Shown here one piece after another: positions 55,781 to 64,000 of a DNA stretch of 64,000 bases. Numbering within the stretch: the stretch's first letter is position 1; each line of letters starts with the position of its first letter. The DNA is from Rhyzopertha dominica (Eukaryota > Arthropoda > Insecta > Coleoptera > Bostrichidae). The notes beneath the pieces are model-generated. The model did no database searches. It saw only the letters and a program-made list of their open reading frames with translations, and was not told the origin of the DNA. Location: positions 24,676,001 to 24,740,000 of the forward strand of contig QCXZ01000137.1 in assembly GCA_025024175.1 (NCBI GenBank). Reading direction: 5' to 3'. A program made the position numbers and the translations under genes.

Positions 55781-57749
55781 ACCCTATTCCAAAAACAGAC
55801 GCGGTCTGACCCAGAAAGACTTAAGATTTCATTGCAAATTGATATAACATATTACTTAATTACTAGTGATTCCTATGTGTGTACATAATTCTTTATCGTA
55901 GTACTTGTTTCCATGAAAAGTATTATCAGTTTTACTCATTGATGTACTCACGGTGTTCTAGGTAGAAGTTTTGTCGTCATTTGAACATTTTAAGTCGGTT
56001 ACTGTTCCTAATTTGTGTTAGTGGAAACGATGCTTTAAACGTTCAAAAAGTGATTCCACCCATAAATAAATATTCAATGTTTTAAAACCAGAAGGCTTCG
56101 TTGTGAGTATGCTTAATGCGTTAAATCAAAGCTGGCCTTCCGCTTAATTGTCTCCGAATTCGCTCATTGTGAAACAATAAAAATGATCTCGTGAAGGTGA
56201 TGCAATACTAAGGAAGTGTCTAAATCTAACAGAATTGTGCCATCTGAAGGTTAACCAGCGCATCTGAGTGCATTTCTTGTGCTTACTATTACTTGGAAAT
56301 TAAGTGTCACAATACTTTTTACATATTGAACGGTTTGAAGATTTTTAACAATTTATGAAGAAAATCGTTGGAACCATTAATTTATCTTGGTGGTTCGCGT
56401 CAAAGATAAACACGAGAATTGCGTTTATTACGTTTACAAAGCACCTCGTAAAGTTTCCTTATACATATATTTTACAACGGTGATTTAGATCGTCCTTGCG
56501 CACTAACTCGGTGAAATTTGGGTCTTGATTCAAAGGAGTATTAACAGCAGTAATGTGGGCCTTGATACGGCGTAACATGCATACATCATAATCAAATAAT
56601 TATAATATCACACCAACGGGAAGAACCAAATCTTGGCAACCGAGGCACTTATGGAATCTTTTCTTTTAGGCTTGTTCGGAAACGACAAAGCATTAGAAAT
56701 TGTGGAACAGTTGATTCGTGCTGCTTTCGTTTTTTGAATTGCAGTACTTCATGTTGTTTAACGGTTCTCCGCGTAAAGTAGTTGCAATGGTTGTATTCGA
56801 ATGCACGTAAGCTGTAATTACAATACGCGTCATTCTTGTTTGACACTGATTACTGAGAAGGCATTATCGTCGTCATGGTCGGAATACCACAATAAATGTG
56901 ATCCAGTTATGTGGTTTAAGTAAAAGTGTCAGCTCTACTATGAGCATAAAGATTATCTAGTACCTGCAGCAAATGATAGTAGAGCATAGATTTATAGTGT
57001 TCTGGTGTTCACTATGGCATATCAGTGATAAATACAGCAAGAAATTAATAGCTATATTTTGCAACTCCCCTTCTTTTAGTACCAACTCAAGTTGTCAAGT
57101 TGTCGTGTTGTTTTATTTTGTATTTATTATTTATATTATTTCAGTGTACTCCAAAAGCCCTTATTTTAACATTGAAAATGTTTTTAATTTTGTATTGTGG
57201 GTCGAATTTCGTGTTTTCTGCTTGTTGTGACCTTGTCTTTACACCAAACTATTCAGCCAACTACTCAACTATTCAGCCACTTTATGTGGTACTTATTTGG
57301 GAAGGCAATAATAATAGTAATATGGTCTGTTGTAGAAATTATTTTGCAATAATCACAAAATAAACATGATACCGCTAACATGTTTTTGATTTCACAAGTG
57401 AGTAAGCAAGAAAATTTATATTCTTATACAGAATTAGAAATAGATAAATAGATACATAAACTCACTCCAGACAGAAACAAGAAATGTAACTTTGTAAATA
57501 AAAAATAGCAAATTGAAACAAAAACTTCTTAGCTGCTAGAATAAAAATATTAGAGTAGTGTTGTTTTTAAATATAATTTTTTTATTTGAAAAATAAAAAG
57601 GATTTTTGTCCTGTCGTGCCTTTTTTGAGCTCTATAGTACAAATTCGAGCTACAATTTTGTCTTGTGCCATATATAATTATGTTCAATTATCGAGAATAG
57701 CTGAATGTGATATTGGAAGCTTAACATGCTTTTGACGTACAAGTACAAG
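55781..57749. other. Unannotated AT-rich DNA
   Basis: ORFs of 65-87 codons at 56649-57363 are hydrophobic or featureless. No repeat or transposon signature. Confidence 0.35.
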
Positions 57750-58028
57750 TCACACATTTGCTTCTTTGTAAAATAAATCCGTAAGATAATAAAATTTCTC
57801 GTTATAATTGAATTTTAGAAAACGATTTTGTTTGGTCTCGGTTGATTTTATATAAGTTATCACACTAAACCAGCTTTGCAGCTTATCTGTCGACGTTCTA
57901 CTTGGTAGTGGCAGGAGAAAGGGGTGATTTTTGTAACGTCGCAACTTATTTACTATTTGATACATCGTTGTATCTAGAAAATCCAACACATATTTGGCTT
58001 CATCTGAAACCACCCTTTTCCTATTCAT
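57750..58028 (-). CDS. Hypothetical 92-codon ORF, function unknown
   Basis: Minus-strand frame from ATG at 58028: 'MNRKRVVSDEAKYVLDFLDT', 'TMYQIVNKLRRYKNHPFLLP', 'LQSWFSVITYIKSTETKQNR' and end 'TDLFYKEANV'. Mixed charged and hydrophobic content looks more protein-like than most frames here, with a possible helical N-terminal half. There is no known motif, no promoter and no splice signal that I trust. The length is near chance, so it may not be a gene. Confidence 0.2.
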   Translation of the reverse strand: MNRKRVVSDEAKYVLDFLDTTMYQIVNKLRRYKNHPFLLPLPSRTSTDKLQSWFSVITYIKSTETKQNRFLKFNYNEKFYYLTDLFYKEANV

Positions 58029-61000
58029 GTCATAAATTTATTAAATTGAATATATGGCGACTATATTTGGACGGAAAAATGAAATAACAAAGTTGTTTTT
58101 TTTTTGTTACTCAAATAAATCTTAAAAAACTTTCTCGTATCTTATTTTCATTGTATCCTTATGAAGGACTGTAATATAGTGAGCTTCGCTACCAGATTTG
58201 GTGGCTCGTCAGTTATAGTTATTAAGTAGCAGTAGCATTAAACGTTCATGTCTTATTGTGTGATTAAAATGCATACATGTGGAACATGCATGTCTTTTAT
58301 TTTGTATACTCGTTTAGAGGCATCTGCATACTACACAACAGACAAACTTTTTTAGTATTATACCATTGCCTTTGTATGTAAATGCTAGCTCCTTAAAATG
58401 CCGTCAATGATAAGTAACCTACCGTGGTTCTTGCTATTGTAATATATCCTCGCAATATTTACCGAATGGAATGACTTCACGGTATCCTCTATGGCTTTAT
58501 GTCACTTTAACGAGGAGATAAGCACCCCGCAGATAGAATATGGATTTAACTTGGCTGGAAGTAATAGGAAAGATATTGGAAAATACTTACACGATTCAGT
58601 TTCAGGAACGTTTACACCCAAGTGGCTCAAGCATTAAGCAGATATGCGAGATATTTTAAATTGTCTCTCTTCCAATTAGGAAAACGTTTCGCTTATAATC
58701 AACTGCCTAAGCTAATGAGCAAAAATGTTATTGGCGAGTGCATAATTGTATGTCGGTGGCGCCAGTAACTTATAAATTGTCTTCCTGACAAATTGAATTT
58801 TGCAGTTCTTGTTATCACGTCTGACACCTACTTTAATAAATTATGGAGACACGAGCCTTGATTTTAGAACGTAGAAAACCTACGTACTATCATTAACCGA
58901 CGTATTAACACTCTTAATAGGTAAAAAAATAAATTGTCGCCTAATCTAATATAGTAGCTACTGAAATGTACGAACTGCATTACCTTGCAGCACCCATAAA
59001 AGGGCAAACATTCATAGCACTCGGACAAAACCGCTGTTGATGTACGAGTTGGTGTTGCCATAGAAATCCAGGGGTAACATCGATCTTCCGTCTTGTTATC
59101 TGCATTCACTTTTAGCTCGGTTTTCCCAAGATATATCTACTGATATTGACTTTTATTATACTGTATTCAACTGCAATGATAGGAATTTACTCGATTTGTT
59201 TTTTGCTCTAGCATCACGTTCATCGTTCGTCATCGGCACATACATACTACGCATACTACTTATTCAGTACACATTAGGCTTAAATTTATATAATATACTT
59301 ACGTTTCAGAAATTGCGAACTATCACTCATACTTGGTCCTGTCTGCTGTGCTATAATTTAATATATTTTTATTTTATTATTAGACAGTTTTTAATGAAAA
59401 CAATTTGTTACACTGCAATAAATTTATTATATTTTTTTTTTAATTTAATGTTCTATGTACTGTCATTTCGTTTTATGTCTATTAAAGCGGAGCTTGCCTA
59501 ATGCGAGCAGTGGAGTGAACTGAAATTTTGCTTTTTGCACGTTGAATTTAATGTTCAGTCAGCCATCTTACGATTAAAAAATACGAGTCTGGAGTGTTAC
59601 CATGTATATGGTTTATTGCAATTAGAAATAAGATTCTAGAGTACGCATTTCTCAAAATTACTCTATTAGGTATGTATGAAGGTGTGAAATAACACATAAA
59701 AAAGTTCTTACGTTTATTTCAGTCTGGATATCAGAATTTTTGTTGTCGTAATTACTTCCGCCGCCGCCGTAAGCTTGGAAATTTCTTCGCTTATATCAGA
59801 ATTTTCAAAATTGGATACTGAAGATTTTTTATTTGAAGTCATACAATTAGATGCAATGTAAATTTTTCTGAATGTAAATTTGGAAACCAATAACTTGATA
59901 CGCTTGCTGACAGTTGACAAGGAATAAATAATATTGCTCTTAATGCTGTAGGAATTATATCATCATAACGTGAATTGTGCGACGTAAGTTTCAAAACAGT
60001 GTACACTTCCAATATTCAGTATTTAGGTTAATTGAAAGTAGTGTAGTCAATTTTGGGTCGAGCAACAAAACATTCAAAATCTTAAAATTATCAAAAATTT
60101 TCTTCATCGTGATAATGATCTGTATTTCTTAGAGGTATATAACACCATTGAGTACCTATACTGACATGCGTACTCGCGTAGGCTAACATTGCCATGACTT
60201 CTGTTGCATATGTAATTAACAAATATGTCTTGCCCGTCGACATAATATACTGGCGCTTAAAGATATGCAACACTCAGAAAGCAAAGTGTTTTAGACGTTT
60301 TTGAATTAATTTTGTTTTCGTTTTTTCACAACAAACGATTCATTCCTAGCTTCTATGTCATCATCATTTTTTAATGGAACTTTATTTTTCTTTTGTTTTT
60401 TGTAGATCTCCTAATTGTCTAAATGGTGATGCAAAAATTGCTACCTTGCTTAACAGTTTTAATGAGAAAAATTGTAATTTAAACAAAAACAAATAAAAAT
60501 CTTCTACGATTAATTAAGATAAAGTGGCAACTACACAAAAAGAAATTCTCGCGTGCAATACGCCTTTGATATTACCTAAAAGTCGACCTTTAGATCCAGG
60601 CTAGAGATTGTTACATCTAAATTTTAAAACTCCTGTAAAAATAAGGGACGTGGGCATAATTCTGTACATCAGAGCGCAGAATAGTTTTCATGCTCTTTCA
60701 CAATGGCAATTCGGTCGAAACAATCGTTACAACTATCTGATAAAACTCACGAAGCAAGGCACATCAGCTTCCAATTAATTCCGAACATTTCACAATATGG
60801 AAATTTGAATATCCAAGAAATAATAAAACATTTTTTATTTATGTATTAAGAGCTTAAAAAGCGCTGTAGGATCATAAAAATCGGTTATGCCCACAATGCT
60901 CTTTATGTATACTTAACATTTCGTATTTATGATGGGTAGGCATTAGCACGTTATCATGGAAACGCCTATAGGTAATAAGAAGCAATCTTGGTATCAGTCG

Positions 61001-61146
61001 GTTTTTAAAGTGATAAAATATGTTCACATATGATATGATAAACGAAAATGAAGAATCTGCCGAAAAGGCGATTTGCTGCCACAACATAAACATGACTAAA
61101 TTGTATTGTAAACATCATTTAGATAAAAATTTGAATAGCTCATAGC
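58029..61146. other. Unannotated AT-rich DNA
   Basis: Includes GGTGGCGCC at 58755-58763. Hydrophobic plus-strand ORF of 101 codons at 59196-59501 with biased composition, not supported. (ATT)n lies at 61147-61169. Confidence 0.35.
58755..58763 (+). promoter_or_regulatory. GGTGGCGCC, CTCF-core-like site
   Basis: GGTGGCGCCAG, the same core as 7786-7794. Isolated in AT-rich DNA. Confidence 0.3.
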
Positions 61147-61169
61147 TATTATTATTATTATTATTATTA
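61147..61169. repeat. (ATT)n microsatellite
   Basis: About seven to eight ATT units just before the pair of hairpins. Confidence 0.85.
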
Positions 61170-61188
61170 ATTTTTAACGTTTCATTAT

Positions 61189-61230
61189 AGCCCGCTGGGT
61201 CATAATAACGTGAAAACGCCTACGGGCTAC
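61189..61230. repeat. Hairpin TAGCCCG...CGGGCTA
   Basis: Seven-base perfect arms (TAGCCCG at 61189, CGGGCTA ending 61230) with a 28-base loop. Further pairing of TGGG with CCTA-type bases inside is imperfect. Confidence 0.5.
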
Positions 61231-61305
61231 AAAAAGACGTTTAGGTCAAAGAAATTTGGTTATAATTGTCATTTTATAATGTCATCGTACATAAAAATAT
61301 TTTAA

Positions 61306-61349
61306 AAAAGCATTCTCGGGTGTAAATTTCAGCACCCGAGAATGCTTTT
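61306..61349. repeat. 17-bp perfect hairpin, 10-base loop
   Basis: AAAAGCATTCTCGGGTG pairs perfectly with CACCCGAGAATGCTTTT around TAAATTTCAG. It is GC-richer than its surroundings, which are nearly pure A/T. It could be a hairpin RNA, a recent inverted duplication or a transposon end. It is shorter than a typical microRNA precursor. Confidence 0.7.
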
Positions 61350-61539
61350 AATTGTAAATTATTTTTATTTTATTATTTCTTGGATTTACGAATTTTTTTC
61401 TTATTTACTACATTGTAGGACACCAACACATAAAAGTATTCTTTAAAAAAATATTTTTTTAATTTTTTTATTTATTTCCGCGACATTCTGTGTATGTTTG
61501 TAATACGTAGGTAATCGATTGTCGTGATGATCACTATTG

Positions 61540-61800
61540 CCATCCAATCCTGTTAAGTGGATTCAGCCAGCGTCATGATGAGTCACGCGGGATAAACCAC
61601 CCCTATCCAGAGATCGTGTCTCGGGGTAGTTTCAGTCGTTTCCTGCTTCAGTCTGACGTAAATGGTGACAAGCGAAGTACGAAACTTCCTGTACACCGGC
61701 GTGTAATTGTAGTAGTGATAGTAAAATTCTTAAGAGTTGTGAACAAGTGATAGAGTGCATTGTTCTACTGAATTATATTTTCTGTGAGGTTGATAAAATT
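61540..61800 (+). promoter_or_regulatory. Promoter/5'UTR-like island
   Basis: GC-richer block with 'AGCGTCATGATGAGTCACGC' (a TGAGTCA AP-1-type site), a hairpin (AACCACCCC...GGGGTAGTT), two initiator-like TTCAGTC copies (61630-61655) and a leader-like stretch. No coding frame or strong donor follows in the next 150 bases. Orientation is tentative. Confidence 0.35.
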
Positions 61801-64000
61801 AAAACCGTATCGTTTGTTTATGTGTATATCAACCTCAAATAAAAAAATGCATTGTCTTCATTGTTGACCGGTTATATTTGCCTAAAGAATATGCTGTGCA
61901 ACCATCACCTTCGTTTGCCATGGCGTTAATTCCGGCGTTTGTTAATGTATTTCCTGGACATTAACGGTTTGTCGATTCGATATATGCCATTACGACACGT
62001 TCGGAATGAATAATTAATAATTGTTTTACTATAAGAATATTCGAGTGTGCGGTTATCCCTCACAGTAAGAACGGTTGTAAGAACGGCTCATTGTATCCGT
62101 TGTCCTAAATGACAAATCGCGTTCCAAAGAAGACAGTGTATCACACCCTGACATGCTGTTGGCGCAGAGCAATGAAAAATTATCCTATAAAACACGGTCG
62201 GTGTAGTTTTATTCGGAGAATTTAAGATACAAGATAAATCGCTCTGTTTGGAGTTAAGCATCAGATCAGGAACGCTCCCTTTATTTTTATTGCAGGAATT
62301 GCGGTGAAACTACATGCTGCTTTCTAAGAAATCGTGGATCTCGTGGACCATCAATTTATTTATTGTGTATATAGTCTGTGGAACAGAAAAGTTCATTTCG
62401 GCCCCATTCCACTTTCCTACATTTGTATATCAATGAACGTTCATATAAATACTCGTAGCTATGCAATTCATAGAAGCAGTGCTTTTATTTCGTGAGAAAG
62501 TACATATTTGTCGACATATTTCTCATTGTGTATACAATGATATTTAAAATTTGTAAATAGTATAATTTGTTTTCATCTAGCGGAAGACGATGTTCTAAAG
62601 ACTATACGCTTTTGGCAACTTGGCAACTTGTGCCATTAAAAAAAGATGAAAAAATTTGTTTATGACTGGTTTGTATGTATATGCATAAATGCTTACTTTG
62701 GATGACTCTGATTAAATAAACATTGCAAAACTTTCGTAGCGGCCCGAGGGATCTACCACTAATCAAATTTTGTACACTAAAAATTCCTGTACTAAAGATG
62801 TTCATGTAATTCTATGGAATTTTAAGAACTACATAAAAATTCTTATGAAATTTTATGTAATTTCAGTAATTCAAAATTACCGTGAAATACCAGGTGATGC
62901 TTGTAATTCCTTGTAATTATGTTGAAATATCTAATAATTTCTGGAATTTTATGGAATTCATCTGTAGTTTCTCTAATTGCGCGCTTGCATGTAGGTTGGC
63001 AAGATCGCTTGGATGTGAAATTCGTGGATAAATTATTAATTTAGCTTAAGTGTATTTCAATAATAATATCTCATTTTCATAACCATCTTTTTATATTGCA
63101 TCGCGCTGACCTAATCTAATGATTTTAAAAAATATTTCTGTTGCTTTGGGACTAGTTAAACAGTTTATACAAAACATATACTTGTACGTTACATATAAAT
63201 AAAAACAGGTAGCAGTTTAGTCACAGGCTCTGTCTATAAACACGTTACTATACAAGACATTTATATCCAACACCTGCTTCAGAAATCGAAGAAGTAATTC
63301 TTATGTTATTAAAATTAATTTTAATGAATTTTGTGACATCATATTTGCGTTCTATCCATTGTCTTATTGTTTAATGGATATATTTGGTTTCGTTTGTTAG
63401 ATTTATGTCTGTATTTTTAAGCAAGATTCTTGTGAAAGTACTTATGAGGATGAGCGTGAAGACGTTTCGGTATCTTGGGAAATTTTGATATTCCCTTTGA
63501 CAATACGTTTACCCNCAGATTGAACATCATTTTTTAANTGTGTTCAAACAACCTCTTATTTTTGAGCATATTTTGGTATGGTGTGAAACTGTCATCATGC
63601 ATTTATCTTGTTATTTTGTGTTTGTTTTTGAAGTAACCTTTTAACACATCTCCTTGTGTCCTAATACTATTTGAAATTTTTATACGTTTACAGTAAACAA
63701 GGCAAAAATAAATCTTATGATCGTCTTGATAAGTGCACTCGCTTAAGTTACTTATCTAAATATGCAATGTCTTTTTCAGTAAGTTCTTTTAAAATATATT
63801 GTATATAGGCAGACAGGAATTTTAATCTGAAGGTGTGCGATTTTTTTTTAGAAATGCTCCTTTGACTGTAGGGTCTCCAAATTTTAAATTCATATTTTTC
63901 CTGACATTAGTTAAATGCCAACACTCTTTATTATTTTTGCGAAAAAAATCATGGTAAGATTTCTTGCATAAAAATTCGTGAAAAGTGTTTTCATAAATTA
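61801..64000. other. Unannotated AT-rich DNA to the window end
   Basis: Contains the degenerate repeat at 62805-62985 and, at 63461-63480, GACGTTTCGGTATCTTGGG, a weak minus-strand match to the GAAACGTC box. N at 63515 and 63538. No ORF over 67 codons. Confidence 0.35.
62805..62985. repeat. Degenerate short-phrase repeat (TGTAATT / GGAATTTTATG)
   Basis: Phrases GTAATTCTATGGAATTTTA, GAAATTTTATGTAATTTC, GTAATTCCTTGTAATTATG and GGAATTTTATGGAATTC follow each other with drift. This looks like an old simple-sequence or satellite-like tract built on about 9-10 bp steps. Confidence 0.45.

Noticed and set aside
59196..59501. 101-codon hydrophobic plus-strand ORF that might be a membrane protein
   Set aside because: Phe/Leu/Ile/Tyr-rich composition follows from T-rich DNA; no homologous motif or promoter.

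Overview
The window is AT-rich, intron- and intergene-like eukaryotic DNA, almost certainly from an insect. The evidence is the mix of decayed mobile elements (CR1/Jockey-type LINEs, Penelope-like elements, several Tc1/mariner-superfamily groups, a Mutator-like transposase with a spliceosomal intron), the very low coding density and GT-AG splice signals. I cannot name the species. No complete host protein-coding gene is visible. The only candidates for host coding sequence are short exon-like pieces. About twenty isolated N bases are present.

Layout. 0.1-2.2 kb holds a broken LINE reverse transcriptase followed by its ~840 bp 3' untranslated segment. 2.8-3.9 kb is a diverged minisatellite. 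4.0-5.8 kb is a nest: two halves of one minus-strand Tc1/mariner-type transposase with a 3' Penelope-like fragment between them. 6.5-7.4 kb is an inverted second copy of the LINE 3' segment. 7.6-8.7 kb contains a GC-richer promoter-like block and two exon-like pieces with good splice sites on the plus strand. 11.5-13.8 kb is the best preserved element: a whole mariner-superfamily transposon with ~385 bp terminal inverted repeats, TA target sites and one transposase frame broken only by two stop codons, with D to D spacing of 41. 14.9-15.8 kb is a decayed relative of it. 16.3-16.75 kb is a CpG-rich promoter-like block. 18.5 kb has an exon-like segment with an AT-hook. 20.0-21.0 kb is a non-autonomous DNA element. 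22.0-22.7 kb is the 5' part of a Mutator-like transposase gene with promoter and intron, cut off by a third LINE 3' segment. 23.7-24.3 kb is a second Penelope-like fragment.

24.6-28.2 kb has two further reverse transcriptase remnants and an unidentified group of minus-strand coding-like segments (27.25-28.18 kb). 30.5-30.8 kb is another promoter-like block. 33.3-34.1 kb is a dead Tc1-type transposase. 34-41 kb is nearly featureless. 41.4-42.2 kb is another decayed mariner-type transposase, 43.8 kb a Tc1-type C-terminal scrap, 45.6-46.4 kb a LINE reverse transcriptase, and 50 kb a further mariner-type scrap. 50-64 kb is mostly unannotated DNA with GC-richer islands, short repeats and two hairpins near 61.2-61.3 kb.

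The transposon genes do not work together. They are independent remnants, and none can encode an intact enzyme as written. The non-transposon signal is a set of plus-strand promoter/5'UTR-like islands (7.6, 16.3, 30.5, 54.8, 61.5 kb), which would fit alternative first exons of a gene lying mainly outside the window. That reading is inference. All family assignments come from recognised motifs and remembered family consensus, not from a search.
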